A program made the position numbers and the translations under genes. From Arthrobacter sp. ISL-48 (GTDB lineage Bacteria > Actinomycetota > Actinomycetes > Actinomycetales > Micrococcaceae), in NCBI RefSeq assembly GCF_018613805.1, contig NZ_JAGGPL010000002.1, positions 165,448 through 229,447 on the forward strand: a stretch of 64,000 bases of DNA. Reading direction: 5' to 3'. The notes beneath the pieces were generated by a model. That model saw nothing but the letters and a program-made list of their open reading frames with translations, was not told the origin of the DNA and made no database searches. Below, piece after piece: positions 8,813 through 19,300 of the stretch (the stretch's first letter is position 1; each line of letters opens with the position of its first letter).

Positions 8813-9619
8813 TCACTCGGCCAGGTCCACCAACACGGGAGCGTGGTCGGATGCGCCCTTGCCCTTGCGTTCCTCGCGGTCGATCGAGGCGCCCGTCACG
8901 CGTGCGGCCAAGGCTGGGGACGCGAGCACGAAGTCGATCCGCATGCCCTGCTTCTTGGGAAAGCGCAGCTGGGTGTAGTCCCAGTAGGTGTAGACACCCG
9001 GGCCGGGAGTGTACGGGCGCACCACGTCTGTGAAGCCCGCGGCTTCAATAGCGCGGAAGGCGGCCCGCTCAGGTTCGCTGACGTGGGTGTATCCCTGGGA
9101 AAGGAAGAGGTCGATGTCCCAGACGTCCTCGTCCCGAGGGGCGATGTTCCAGTCGCCCATCAGGGCAATCTGGGTATCGGGGTTGTGGGTCACAATGCCC
9201 TGGGCATGCTCCTTCAGGGAGTCCAGCCAGCCGAGCTTGTACGGCATATGTTCGTCGTTGAGGGCCCGCCCGTTGGGCACGTAGAGGCTCCAGACCTGGA
9301 CGCCGCCGCACGTGGCGGCGATGGCGCGGCACTCCTGCACCGGGTCCGTGCCGGCCTTGCCGAACCCGGGCTGTCCCATAAAGGCGCGCTCCACGCCCTC
9401 CAGGCCCACCCGGGAGGCGATGGCCACGCCGTTCCACTGGTTCATGCCGAAATGGGCAACCTCATAACCCATGCGCTCGAAGAGCTCCCACGGGAAGTTG
9501 TCGTCAGTGCATTTGGTTTCCTGAATAGCCAGGACATCGCAGTCACTGCGCCGCAGCCAGCCCTCCACGCGGTCGGCGCGGGCACGGAGCGAGTTTACAT
9601 TCCAGGTAGCAATCTTCAC
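8813..9619 (-). CDS. xth: Exodeoxyribonuclease III (AP endonuclease)
   Basis: A 268-aa member of the EEP nuclease superfamily, acting in base-excision repair by cutting 5' to abasic sites and trimming 3' ends. All key motifs are present: ATWNVNSLRAR at the N-terminus, the metal-binding Glu in IQETKC, GDWNIAPRD, and the catalytic Asp-His in GASDHAPV at the C-terminus. The start is GTG at 9619. The length equals that of the E. coli enzyme. The gene runs divergently from the mmsA operon. Confidence 0.95.
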   Translation of the reverse strand: MKIATWNVNSLRARADRVEGWLRRSDCDVLAIQETKCTDDNFPWELFERMGYEVAHFGMNQWNGVAIASRVGLEGVERAFMGQPGFGKAGTDPVQECRAIAATCGGVQVWSLYVPNGRALNDEHMPYKLGWLDSLKEHAQGIVTHNPDTQIALMGDWNIAPRDEDVWDIDLFLSQGYTHVSEPERAAFRAIEAAGFTDVVRPYTPGPGVYTYWDYTQLRFPKKQGMRIDFVLASPALAARVTGASIDREERKGKGASDHAPVLVDLAE

Positions 9620-9768
9620 AGTCCCTAACTTACCTTGGCAGCGCTGCGGCGGGGAAAGCCCCTGGCCCGGCCTGCCGGGCTGCTTCGAGCGCTCTGGAAT
9701 TTAGTAGGAAGTCCGAGTATATTCGCTTGCAGAGATGACCTGCATCACATCCGAAGGAGCATTCAGCC

Positions 9769-11268
9769 ATGGTGCATGAACTATCCCATTACGTCGGCGG
9801 CCAGCGGGTGAGCGGGACATCCGGCCGCTACAGCGACGTTTTTGATCCCTGTACTGGACAGGTCCAGGCCCGGCTGCCCCTGGCCAGCACGGCAGAAGTC
9901 CAGAACGTGGTGGCCACCGCGGAGAAGGCGCAGCTCGAATGGGGCGCCATGAACCCGCAGCGCCGCGGCCGAATCCTGCTCAGGTTCGTTGACCTGGTGA
10001 ACCAGAACATGGACGAGCTCGCCACGCTCCTCTCCTCCGAGCACGGCAAGACGCTTCCTGATGCCAGGGGCGACATCCAGCGCGGGATCGAGGTGGTAGA
10101 GTTCGCGGCCGGCGCCCCGCACCTGCTCAAGGGAGAGTTTTCCGACGACGCCGGCACCGGCATCGACGTCCACTCCCTGCGCCAGCCGCTGGGTGTGGTC
10201 GCGGGTATCACCCCGTTCAACTTCCCGGCCATGATCCCGCTGTGGAAATCGGGCCCGGCCCTCGCCGCAGGCAACGCCTTCATCCTTAAGCCCTCCGAAC
10301 GTGACCCCTCGGTGCCGCTGCGCCTGGCCGAGCTGTATTCGGAAGCGGGGGTGCCGGACGGCGTCTTTAACGTGGTCAACGGGGACAAGGAAGCGGTGGA
10401 CGCACTGCTCGAAGACCCGCGCGTCAAGGCTGTCGGCTTCGTGGGCTCGACGCCCATTGCCCAGTACATCTACGCCACCGCCGCGGCCCATGGAAAGCGC
10501 GCCCAGTGCTTTGGCGGGGCCAAGAACCACATGGTGATCATGCCGGACGCGGACCTGGAGATGGCGGCGGATGCCCTGATCGGGGCCGGCTACGGTTCAG
10601 CGGGGGAACGCTGCATGGCCATTTCCGTGGCCGTCCCTGTTGGTAAGGAGACTGCTGACAGGCTTGTGGCCAAACTTCAAGACCGGGCCAGGGGCCTCAC
10701 CGTGGGCCATAGCCTGGATAAGGACTCAGACTTCGGCCCCGTCGTGGCTGCCAGCGCAAAGCAACGGATCGAGGGCTACATCCAGTCAGGCGTCGACGAA
10801 GGCGCCACACTTCTGGCTGATGGACGCGGTCTCACCGTGGACGGCTACGATGGCGGCTTTTGGGTGGGCCCTACGCTCTTCGACAACGTCACCAAGGACA
10901 TGAAGATCTATAAGGAAGAGATTTTCGGTCCAGTCCTCAGCGTACTCCGCGCCGCCGATTATGATGAGGCGCTGCGGCTTTGCAGCGAGCATGAATTCGG
11001 CAACGGAGTGGCCATTTTCACCCGCGACGGCGACGCCGCCCGCGACTTCGCGAGCCGCGTGGAAGTGGGAATGGTGGGAATCAACGTGCCCATTCCGGTC
11101 CCCATCGCCTACTACACCTTCGGCGGCTGGAAAGCATCCGGATTCGGTGACCTCAACCAGCACGGCGCCGACGCCTTCCGTTTCTATACCAAGACCAAGA
11201 CGGTCACCACGCGCTGGCCCTCCGGGATCCGGCAGGGCGCCAGCTTCGTGATGCCCGAAGGAAGCTGA
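9769..11268 (+). CDS. mmsA: CoA-acylating methylmalonate-semialdehyde dehydrogenase
   Basis: A 499-aa aldehyde dehydrogenase that converts methylmalonate semialdehyde (valine breakdown) or malonate semialdehyde to propionyl- or acetyl-CoA. The catalytic Cys sits in AGERCMAIS near residue 285. The cofactor region includes GITPFNFPAMIPLWK, and GGAKNHMVIMPDAD is typical of the MmsA/IolA group rather than hydrolytic dehydrogenases. The start ATG at 9769 has AAGGAGC upstream. It is the first gene of a four-gene operon whose stops and starts overlap throughout, which makes the valine role much more likely than myo-inositol use. Confidence 0.93.
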   Translation: MVHELSHYVGGQRVSGTSGRYSDVFDPCTGQVQARLPLASTAEVQNVVATAEKAQLEWGAMNPQRRGRILLRFVDLVNQNMDELATLLSSEHGKTLPDARGDIQRGIEVVEFAAGAPHLLKGEFSDDAGTGIDVHSLRQPLGVVAGITPFNFPAMIPLWKSGPALAAGNAFILKPSERDPSVPLRLAELYSEAGVPDGVFNVVNGDKEAVDALLEDPRVKAVGFVGSTPIAQYIYATAAAHGKRAQCFGGAKNHMVIMPDADLEMAADALIGAGYGSAGERCMAISVAVPVGKETADRLVAKLQDRARGLTVGHSLDKDSDFGPVVAASAKQRIEGYIQSGVDEGATLLADGRGLTVDGYDGGFWVGPTLFDNVTKDMKIYKEEIFGPVLSVLRAADYDEALRLCSEHEFGNGVAIFTRDGDAARDFASRVEVGMVGINVPIPVPIAYYTFGGWKASGFGDLNQHGADAFRFYTKTKTVTTRWPSGIRQGASFVMPEGS

Positions 11269-12356
11269 TGGCGGATCTTCCGGCGGAAATGCCAGAGGCA
11301 GCGCCAGACGGCGCGGAGGTGCTGTTCGAGCGTCGCGGCCGCCTGGGTGTTATCACCCTCAACAGGCCTAAGGCCGTCAACGCGCTCACCGCCGGGATGG
11401 TGGCAGCGATGTTGGAGCAGCTCACTGCCTGGGCGGACGACGACGGCGTGGCCACCGTCCTGGTGCACGGCGCCGGAGAGCGGGGCTTGTGTGCAGGCGG
11501 GGATATTGTGGCCATTTACCAGGACATGCTCAGCGGAGGGGCGCAAACGGCGGACTTCTGGCAGTCGGAATACCGTCTGAATGCCCTGATTTCCGGTTAC
11601 CCCAAGCCGTATGTGGCTTTCATGGATGGACTGGTGCTGGGTGGTGGCGTGGGGATCTCAGCGCACGGGTCGGTCCGCGTGGTCACCGGCCGGACCCGGA
11701 TGGGCATGCCGGAGACCACCATCGGATTTGTCCCCGACGTCGGAGGGACCTGGCTGCTTGCGAGGTCGCCTGGGGAGGCCGGCACGCATGCGGCCCTGAC
11801 AGGCGCCCATCTGAGCGGCGCGGATGCGTTGTTCCTGGGCCTGGCGGACCACTACGTCGCGTATGAAACCCTTCCTGACCTGGTGGAGGCGCTCGAAAGC
11901 GAAACCGCGGGAGCCGCCGTCGGACGCTTCGCCGAAAAGCCGCCAGCATCCGCGCTGGAGGCGCAGCGGGACTGGATAGACACCTGCTACGCCTCCCCGG
12001 ATGCCGAGGAAATTCTCCGCCGGCTCCGGGAAACCGGGGGAGAGGCAGCCGAGGCCGCCCGGACCATCGAAGGGAAGTCACCCACTGCTGTGAAGGTGGC
12101 GCTGGAATCCCTGAGGCGCGTAAAGGGCCTGACACTGGAAGAAGCGCTGGCACAGGAATACCGGGTGGGCCTCAGGTTCCTGGCCGCCCCCGACTTCCGC
12201 GAAGGGATCCGGGCGCAGGTGGTGCACAAGGACCGCACACCGCAATGGAATCCCGCCACGCTGCCCGAGGTGCGGGCAGCGGATGTGGAGCGGTTTTTCG
12301 CGCCGCTGGGCGACAGAGAACTGAACCTTCGGTCAAAGGAGACGGACAATGCCTAA
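11268..12356 (+). CDS. 3-hydroxyisobutyryl-CoA hydrolase (crotonase family)
   Basis: A 362-aa crotonase-fold protein that hydrolyses 3-hydroxyisobutyryl-CoA to 3-hydroxyisobutyrate in valine catabolism. Length and motifs match the HIBCH subgroup: GLCAGGDI forms the oxyanion region, followed by DGLVLGGGVGIS and MPETTIGFVPDVGGT. The extended C-terminal part, with SPTAVKVALESLRR and QEYRVGLRF, is absent from ordinary 260-aa enoyl-CoA hydratases. It starts in a TGATG overlap with mmsA. Operon position between mmsA and mmsB supports the assignment. Confidence 0.9.
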   Translation: MADLPAEMPEAAPDGAEVLFERRGRLGVITLNRPKAVNALTAGMVAAMLEQLTAWADDDGVATVLVHGAGERGLCAGGDIVAIYQDMLSGGAQTADFWQSEYRLNALISGYPKPYVAFMDGLVLGGGVGISAHGSVRVVTGRTRMGMPETTIGFVPDVGGTWLLARSPGEAGTHAALTGAHLSGADALFLGLADHYVAYETLPDLVEALESETAGAAVGRFAEKPPASALEAQRDWIDTCYASPDAEEILRRLRETGGEAAEAARTIEGKSPTAVKVALESLRRVKGLTLEEALAQEYRVGLRFLAAPDFREGIRAQVVHKDRTPQWNPATLPEVRAADVERFFAPLGDRELNLRSKETDNA

Positions 12357-13302
12357 CAACGCCACCATCGCTTTCCTGGGACTGGGCCATATGGGCGGAC
12401 CCATGGCGGTAAACCTGGTCAAAGCGGGATACGACGTGGTGGGCTTCGACGTGGTTCCCGCCGCACTCGAGGCCGCGAAGGCCCACGGCGTATCCACCGC
12501 GGCGAGCCCGGACGAGGCAGTGGCCGGAGCAGGAGTGGTGCTGACCATGTTCCCCAGCGGCCAGCATGTACTGGATGCCTACCGAGGCACGGATGGCCGG
12601 CCCGGTCTCCTGGCCGTGGCGGCCCCGGGCACCATGTTCCTGGACTGCTCCACCATCAACGTTGACGAGGCGCGGGAGGCTTCCGCGCTTGCCATCGACG
12701 CCGGACACAGGGCAGTGGACGCTCCGGTCTCCGGGGGTGTGGTGGGCGCAGAGGCGGGGACCCTGACTTTCATGGTGGGCGGCGAGCCGGAAGACTTCGA
12801 GGCCGTCCGGCCGTTGCTGGAAGTGATGGGCAAGCGGGTGGTCCACTGCGGTGGCCACGGAGGGGGCCAGGCGGCGAAGATCTGCAACAACCTGATCCTG
12901 GGAGTCTCCATGATTGCCGTGAGCGAGGCATTCGTGCTGGGGGAGAAGCTGGGTCTGACCCACCAGGCCCTGTTCGACGTCGCCTCCGCCGCGTCCGGGC
13001 AGTGCTGGGCGCTAACCACCAACTGTCCCGTGCCTGGCCCTGTTCCCACGAGTCCAGCCAACCGCGACTATCAGCCAGGCTTTGCCGGAGCGTTGATGGC
13101 CAAGGACCTCAAGCTCGCCGTGAATGCCCTGCAAGGCAGCGGTGTGGCAGCACGTATGGGCCCGCTCGCTTCGGAAATCTACGATACGTTTGCCGCGGAA
13201 GGCGGCGCCGGGCGGGACTTCTCAGGGATCATCACGGATATCCGGGAGAAGTCACGAACAGAGGCGGGCGGATTGCAGAAAGACGACGGGAGTCAGGAAT
13301 GA
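12349..13302 (+). CDS. mmsB: 3-hydroxyisobutyrate dehydrogenase
   Basis: A 317-aa beta-hydroxyacid dehydrogenase oxidising 3-hydroxyisobutyrate to methylmalonate semialdehyde with NAD+. The N-terminal Rossmann motif is [13 protein letters not shown]. The substrate-binding signature is [16 protein letters not shown]. The catalytic region [11 protein letters not shown] carries the conserved Lys. The ATG at 12349 overlaps the previous gene by 8 nt. Its product feeds mmsA, the first gene of the same operon. Confidence 0.93.
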   Translation: MPNNATIAFLGLGHMGGPMAVNLVKAGYDVVGFDVVPAALEAAKAHGVSTAASPDEAVAGAGVVLTMFPSGQHVLDAYRGTDGRPGLLAVAAPGTMFLDCSTINVDEAREASALAIDAGHRAVDAPVSGGVVGAEAGTLTFMVGGEPEDFEAVRPLLEVMGKRVVHCGGHGGGQAAKICNNLILGVSMIAVSEAFVLGEKLGLTHQALFDVASAASGQCWALTTNCPVPGPVPTSPANRDYQPGFAGALMAKDLKLAVNALQGSGVAARMGPLASEIYDTFAAEGGAGRDFSGIITDIREKSRTEAGGLQKDDGSQE

Positions 13303-14075
13303 CGGAGTACGCGAACATCCTCGTGGAGCGGCGCGGACGGGTGGGCCTGGTGACGCTGAACCGGCCGGAGGCGCTGAACGCCCTGAACCAGGACACCATG
13401 GAAGAACTGGTGGCCGCAGTCCGGGTCATGAACACCGACCCCGGGGTGGGGGCCGTGGTGATCACCGGCTCCTCGAAGGCATTCGCCGCCGGCGCCGACA
13501 TCAAGGAGATGGCCTCCCAGGGCTACATGGAGATGTATGCCGCTGACTGGTTCCGCGGCTGGGAGGACTTCACCCGGCTCCGCATTCCCACCATCGCAGC
13601 AGTGTCCGGCTTCGCGCTGGGCGGTGGCTGCGAGCTGGCCATGATGTGCGATCTCATCATCGCCGGGGACAACGCGAAGTTCGGGCAGCCGGAGATCAAT
13701 CTCGGCGTACTGCCGGGGATGGGGGGCTCCCAGCGCCTCACCCGCGCTGTGGGCAAAGCCAAGGCAATGGACCTGATCCTTACGGGGCGTACCATCGGCG
13801 CGGAGGAGGCAGAGCGCATCGGCCTGGTCTCACGCGTGGTGCCCGCGGCGGACGTGGTGGAGGAAGCGCTCAAGGCCGCCGAGGTCATTGCGTCCAAATC
13901 AAAGCCGGTAGCCATGGCGGCGAAGGAAGCCGTGAACGCCGCCTATGAGACCGGCCTGGCCCAGGGCGTCCTGTTCGAGCGCCGGATCTTCCACTCACTC
14001 TTCGCCACCGAAGACCAGAAGGAAGGCATGGCTGCCTTCACGGAGAAGCGCCAGCCCGAGTTCAAGCACCGCTGA
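13299..14075 (+). CDS. Enoyl-CoA hydratase
   Basis: A 258-aa crotonase family member. Both catalytic glutamates of true hydratases can be seen, in [11 protein letters not shown] and in [13 protein letters not shown], and the oxyanion hole lies in [11 protein letters not shown]. The start ATG at 13299 lies in an ATGA overlap with mmsB, which excludes the longer upstream reading frame. In the valine pathway it would hydrate methacrylyl-CoA to 3-hydroxyisobutyryl-CoA, the substrate of the hydrolase two genes upstream. A broader short-chain role is possible. Confidence 0.92.
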   Translation: MTEYANILVERRGRVGLVTLNRPEALNALNQDTMEELVAAVRVMNTDPGVGAVVITGSSKAFAAGADIKEMASQGYMEMYAADWFRGWEDFTRLRIPTIAAVSGFALGGGCELAMMCDLIIAGDNAKFGQPEINLGVLPGMGGSQRLTRAVGKAKAMDLILTGRTIGAEEAERIGLVSRVVPAADVVEEALKAAEVIASKSKPVAMAAKEAVNAAYETGLAQGVLFERRIFHSLFATEDQKEGMAAFTEKRQPEFKHR

Positions 14076-14080
14076 CCCGT

Positions 14081-14131
14081 CGATTGCTCCACAAGAGCCC
14101 TTTCCCGGCTGAAAACGGCGGTTACGGAGCA
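14081..14131. repeat. Intergenic palindromic repeat, family 2, copy 1
   Basis: A 51-nt element starting 5 nt after the enoyl-CoA hydratase stop. It begins CGATTGCTCC and ends GGTTACGGAGCA, ends that are partly inverted. A 52-nt relative lies at 61110-61161, also directly after a stop codon and before a plus-strand gene. The two share both ends and an ACGGC(G/A)GTTACGGAGCA right arm while the centre diverges. It may act as an RNA hairpin between tandem genes. Confidence 0.6.
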
Positions 14132-14173
14132 GCCGATGGGAATTCGCGATACGGAGTGGAACGGGGAGACTGA

Positions 14174-14824
14174 ATGTGGGAAACAGCCGAGGCGGCGTCA
14201 GATGCAGCGGACAACCTGACCGGGCTCGTGGGGATGGCCGCCCAGGCCATCGACGCCTTGGGCGAATGGGGCGTGGGACTGTTCACCCTTGCGGAAACTG
14301 TAGTTCCGCCCATCCCAAGCGAGGTTATCCTTCCCCTGGCGGGTTATCTCGCGAAGCAAGGATCCCTGAGCCTGGTCCTCGTCTTCATCACCAGCACCTT
14401 GGGCGCCTATTTTGGCGCCCTCCTGTTGTACTGGCTGGGGGCCAAGCTGGGCCTGGAAAGGTCCATCCGCGGCCTCTCCCGGCTTCCGCTGGTGGACAGG
14501 GAAGACTTTGACAATGCAGCAGGCTGGTTCCGCCGCCACGGCAGATCATCGATCTTCTTCGGACGCCTGCTCCCCGGCGTCCGGAGCCTCATTTCGCTTC
14601 CGGCCGGCGCCTCAACCATGCACCTGGGCACCTTCAGCCTCTTCACCCTTGCTGGAAGCGGCCTGTGGAACGGGGCACTCATTGGCCTGGGTTTCCTGCT
14701 GGGCACCCAGTACCGGTTGATCGAGCAGTATTCGCGGTTCCTGAATTACGCCGTCTACGTTGTGCTGGGACTGATGGTGGCAGGGCTCGTGGTCAGGAAC
14801 ATTCGCCGCAGATCCGGGCGCTAG
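14174..14824 (+). CDS. DedA-family (VTT domain) membrane protein
   Basis: A 216-aa inner-membrane protein of the DedA/SNARE-associated family, members of which affect membrane potential and lipid-carrier (C55-P) recycling. Typical elements are the re-entrant ETVVPPIPSEVILPLAGYLA near residue 40, GAYFGALLLYWLGAKLG, and the conserved FFGRLLPGVRSLISLPAG with its key arginines. About five hydrophobic segments are visible. The ATG at 14174 follows GGGGAGAC. Its stop overlaps that of the converging MFS gene. Confidence 0.9.
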   Translation: MWETAEAASDAADNLTGLVGMAAQAIDALGEWGVGLFTLAETVVPPIPSEVILPLAGYLAKQGSLSLVLVFITSTLGAYFGALLLYWLGAKLGLERSIRGLSRLPLVDREDFDNAAGWFRRHGRSSIFFGRLLPGVRSLISLPAGASTMHLGTFSLFTLAGSGLWNGALIGLGFLLGTQYRLIEQYSRFLNYAVYVVLGLMVAGLVVRNIRRRSGR

Positions 14825-16110
14825 GAACTCTCATTAACAGGGCCCTGTTCCAGTCTGCTGACAGGGCTGAGGACCCGAGCGAAAACAATGACCAGCAGGC
14901 CGGCGAGGGGAACGACGAGAAGGCCGAGCCGAAGCGAAGAGGCGTCTGCTATAGCACCCACGATGGGGGGCGAAAGCAGGAACCCGAGGCGTAGTAACCA
15001 GCTGACGATTGTGAGGCCTTCACCTGGACGGAATCCTGGCAGCTCGTCTGCGGCGTGCATGGCAGCAGGGATGAGGGTCGAAACGCCGAGACCGGCGAGA
15101 CCGAACCCAATGACGCTGCCGATGACAGTTGGGAAGGATAGGGCCAGGCCCATACCAACCAGGACGATCAGGCCTCCGGCGCGTGCAACGGCGCGTTGGC
15201 CGAACCGGTCCACAAGCCGGTCACCGAGTATCCGCCCCACGAACTGCATTCCTTGCAATGCCACGAAACCTGCTCCCGCCACGAAGGCCGAAGCGCTAAG
15301 GGAGCCCGAGAGGTAAATGGCGGACCACGAGCTGCCGGAATCCTCCACGAGTGCCCCGGCGGAGGCAATGATCACCAGGGCAAGGAGTGCCCCGTACTTG
15401 GCCTTGGCTGGAAGCATCCCGCCGGAGCGGTTCGGGGCGGCACTTCTCGAATCGCTTTCGCCGGCGGGTTCGAGGGGTTCCGGCCCGGAAAGCAAAAGCC
15501 TGTAAGACAGGACCGCCATAAGGCTGAAAACCGCTGAGGCGATGCCGAGTTGGATGGGAGGAGCCACGGACAGTTCTGCTGCAGCCGCGCCGAGGAGGCC
15601 TCCAGCGACGGCCCCGACACTCCACACAGCATGGAATGAGTTAAGAATCGACCTTCCGTAGAGCCGCTGCACCCTAAGGCCATGGGAATTCTGCGCCACG
15701 TCGGTGATGGAATCCATTGCTCCGGCAACGAAGAGACCGCCGGCGAGCGCCACCCAGGCAGGCGCACTGCCGGCCAGGAGGATTCCAAGCGAGGCGAGGA
15801 CTGTGGCAACGATTGCCACTCTGGAGGACCGGAACCGACGGACGAGCATGCCTGCGCTCAGGCCGGCCAGAAGTGCGCCCAGAGGGAACGCGGCAACCGC
15901 GAGGCCGAATTCCCCGTTGGTTAGCGCGAGATTGGTTTTGATGTCCGGGTACCTCGGCAGCAGGCTTGCGAAGATGGCGCCGTTCGTGAAGAACAATATG
16001 TTGACCGCGAGGCGGGCACGACGCGCCTCCCTTGTGGGCTGTTGAGCTAAGAGCGGCGCAATCGTCATCAATGGGTTCGATTCTTCTGCAGTGAAAACGT
16101 GAACGTTCAC
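14821..16110 (-). CDS. Major facilitator superfamily transporter
   Basis: A 429-aa protein with about twelve hydrophobic segments and the MFS loop 2-3 basic motif, here LSAGMLVRRFRSSRVA. The N-terminal half contains NILFFTNGAIFASLLPRYPDIK, typical of the YbjJ/fucose-permease-like branch. It starts at GTG 16110 with TAAGGAG five bases upstream; an internal Met at 16068 is a weaker alternative. Direction and substrate are unknown. The start codon is embedded in a 12-bp perfect palindrome, so a repressor could block both transcription and initiation. Confidence 0.85.
   Translation of the reverse strand: MNVHVFTAEESNPLMTIAPLLAQQPTREARRARLAVNILFFTNGAIFASLLPRYPDIKTNLALTNGEFGLAVAAFPLGALLAGLSAGMLVRRFRSSRVAIVATVLASLGILLAGSAPAWVALAGGLFVAGAMDSITDVAQNSHGLRVQRLYGRSILNSFHAVWSVGAVAGGLLGAAAAELSVAPPIQLGIASAVFSLMAVLSYRLLLSGPEPLEPAGESDSRSAAPNRSGGMLPAKAKYGALLALVIIASAGALVEDSGSSWSAIYLSGSLSASAFVAGAGFVALQGMQFVGRILGDRLVDRFGQRAVARAGGLIVLVGMGLALSFPTVIGSVIGFGLAGLGVSTLIPAAMHAADELPGFRPGEGLTIVSWLLRLGFLLSPPIVGAIADASSLRLGLLVVPLAGLLVIVFARVLSPVSRLEQGPVNESS
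16099..16110. promoter_or_regulatory. Palindrome overlapping the MFS transporter start codon
   Basis: GTGAACGTTCAC is a perfect 12-bp palindrome whose last three bases are the GTG start of the MFS gene read on the minus strand. The AACGTT core resembles LacI-type or other small-regulator sites. An operator role is inferred; a chance palindrome cannot be excluded. Confidence 0.35.
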
Positions 16111-16301
16111 GAACTCCTTAAACAGTACGGGAGGCCGAGGGCTTTGGCCAGAGCGCGGATTGATATCTCCAGCTACTTATTACATCCCATTTAATAAGAC
16201 CTATTGCAAACACCGTCACCACACCATATTTTGGAGTTCAGCCCGGTTCCCAGCCCGGGAGGTCTGGCAATAGGCCAATGACAACCACCTCTGGAGAACC
16301 G

Positions 16302-19300
16302 ATGACGCTTCAACTGAGATTCAAGGCCGCCTTGGCAGCCTTGCTCATCGCCGCCACGAGTCAATTGGCGGCGGGCGCTGCGAACGCAACAACAACGGCG
16401 CCCACACCTTCCCCCACCGCCGAGCCCACGTACCTGTTTGCCTTCGGCGCCAACGGTGCAGGACAAACTACTCTTCCGGCCGGCTACAAGAACGATCCCA
16501 TTGTTCAACTGGCAGCGGGCAATAGTCACACGGTCGCCGTGACGCAGCCCGGCCGGCTCCTGGCCTGGGGCTCCAACGCAGCCGGTCAATCCACGGTTCC
16601 CGCCACAGGCAAGACCAAGTTCTCTGCAGTCGCCGCAGGCGCCAGCCATTCACTGGCCCTGTCCAAGGATGGCGGCGTTATTGCCTGGGGTGGCAACTCC
16701 AGCGGGCAGTCGACTGTCCCCACAGCGGCCCTGTCCGGGATCAAGGAGATCTCCGCCGGCGGGAGCAACTCACTGGCGCTGAAGACCGACAACAGTCTGG
16801 TCGCGTGGGGCGACAATGCGTTCGCGCAGAACCAGATCCCCGGTGAACTGGCCGGAAAGCACATCGTCCAGACAGCAACAGGCTCAGGCTTCAACCTCGC
16901 CCTTGACACCACGGGCCAGGTCACCGCCTGGGGCCGCAGCGACGTCGGGCAGCTCGAAATTCCGGCAGAGGTCAAGGCTGCACGCATCATCGCGATCTCC
17001 GCCGGAGTAACGCACTCCCTCGCCCTGACCGCCGACGGAAAGGTCCTTGCCTGGGGTTCCAACGCGTTCGGCCAGCTCAACGTACCCGCGGAGCTCGCAG
17101 CCGAAAAGGTAACGGCCATTGTGGCAGGCGGCTACCACAACCTTGTCGCCACGGAGTCGGGCAAGGTCTTTGCCTGGGGCGAGAACAACGCTGGCCAAAG
17201 CACGCTGCCCGCCGGCCTCGGCGCCAAGGTCGTTGCCATGGCAGCCGGTGAGACGCACAGCGTGCTCTTCACCCGCCCCGACGACGGCGCTGCTGCCGTT
17301 CCGTTGTCCGGTCAGGGATTAACCCTCCCGCCACAGTCACCCCCAGCCCTGTTCCCCGCCGCAGCTTGGTCCGGGGCACTTGCGCTCGCGGCCGCGGTCC
17401 TCGGCATGAGCTTCGTTACGGCGGCTGGCTTCGCCGCCTTCCGCTCCCGGTTGCACCTGGCCGTTCGGGCACTCTCGACGGCCAAGAGCGCCGCCTGGGT
17501 CCGCGTCCGGCGGCTAGCCTGCGCAACCCTGGCCGCTGCAGTCGGCGCCTCACTCCTGATTCCGGCCAATCCCGCCATCGCCGTGGAAGGGGCTCCCGCA
17601 GGCTTCCCGGAACCCACTCTCGCGCAGTTGGTCTCCACTAATGGTGTGCTGTACTTCGCTAACAGCGGTGCTTCTGTCACGGACAAGGTGGCAGACGGCG
17701 ACACGCTGGGTATCTTCCAGTCCCGTTCGGACCAGCCGCTGGGCCAGGATGCGAAAACGGGAGGCAGTTGGGGTTATGTCTCGGATGCATTCTCGAATCC
17801 GAAGGCCAACACCAGTACCACGCTGGGGAAGTATGACTCCATCCTTTACGACGCCCCGCCAGCCGGCTCTGTCCTGAGCCAGCGCGCCATCAAATACGAC
17901 TTCGACCTGCCCAGCGGAAGCTACGACGTCACCTTCGGATTCAAGCTCCCCAGCGGCTGGGCTGGCCGCACCATGGACCTGATGGCCGAAGGCGCCATTC
18001 TGGGAACCGCATCCGCCGGCAGCACCACTATGGAGAAGACCTTCACCTTGCAGGTTACTGACGGCACCCTGAACCTGCAGGCGCACAGCCAGGCCGGGCG
18101 CACCAACACCTTCCTGGACCCGGCCCTGAACTTCGTGCTGATCCGCAAGCCGCTGGACTACACCACCGCGCTGCTCGGCGAAAAGGTCAGGCAGGCCAGC
18201 CTGAGCCAGGAGCAGGCAGCCCTGTACGCTGCGGACAGCGTAGACGCGCTACAGCAGAAGCTCGCCGCAGCGCAGTCCCTGGTGGACGCCGCCTCTACAG
18301 ACTCCGCGGCCATCAGGGCAGCCTACGAGGCAATAGACGCGACAACTAAAGCCCTGCGCAAACTTGTCACATACGACACATTCCGGCCCGGGCAGCCGTG
18401 GCTGGACAACAACGCCAAGGCTATCCAGGCCCATGGCGGCCAGGTCATTCCGACGAAGGACGCCGCCGGCAAGACCATCTATTACTGGTACGGCGAGGAC
18501 CGCTCCAACGGCTATCAGCCCATGCCCGGCGTCCACGCCTACTCTTCCTACGACCTCTACAACTGGAAAGACGAAGGGCTGGCCCTTAAGGCCTTGACCT
18601 CCCGCGCCCAGCTGGACTCAGACCCGTACTTCACCTCCCTCTACGCCGACTACACGACGCACGAGAAGGACGCCGTCTTCCGTGATCTGGACAGCAACGG
18701 CTCGGGCAACGCCGTCGGCAGGGCCGTTGTTCTGGAACGCCCCAAGGTCATCTACAACAAGTCCACCAACAAGTGGGTTTTGTGGGTCCACGCCGATGGA
18801 CCGTCCGCAACATCGGACGCGCAGTATGCCAAGGCGCAGGCTGGAGTGGCAGTGTCGGACAGCCCGTTCGGGCCCTTCCGGTACGTCGACAGCTACCGGC
18901 TGGACCAGATCCCGGCGAACGATCCCAACAACCAGTACCCGTCGCAGCTGGGCATGGCCCGCGACATGAACCTCTTCCAGGATGACGACGCAGCCCAGAC
19001 CGGGTACATCGTCTACTCAAGCGAAGAAAACCGCACCATGTACGTTTCGCGGCTCAACGCCAGCTACATGTACCTCAACGTTCCAAAGTCGCGCTCGGTA
19101 AACGGCGTGGACTTCAGCCGCAGCTTCCAGGGCCAGGCCCGTGAGGCCCCGGCCATGTTCAAGTACGACGGCATGTACTACCTGATCACGTCCGAAGCTA
19201 CGGGCTGGGCCGCGAATCCGGCCCGCTATGCCACCGCGTCGTCGCCGCTTGGACCCTGGACGCAGCACGGCAACCCGGCCATCGGGCCGAACGCCAACAC

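Noticed and set aside
8804..9628. Plus-strand frame opposite exonuclease III
   Set aside because: Mirror of the intact xth gene with no family features.
9781..10530. Minus-strand frame within mmsA
   Set aside because: Shadow; mmsA motifs are complete on the plus strand.
12172..12963. Minus-strand frame across the hydrolase/mmsB junction
   Set aside because: Spans two real coupled genes and shows no domain.
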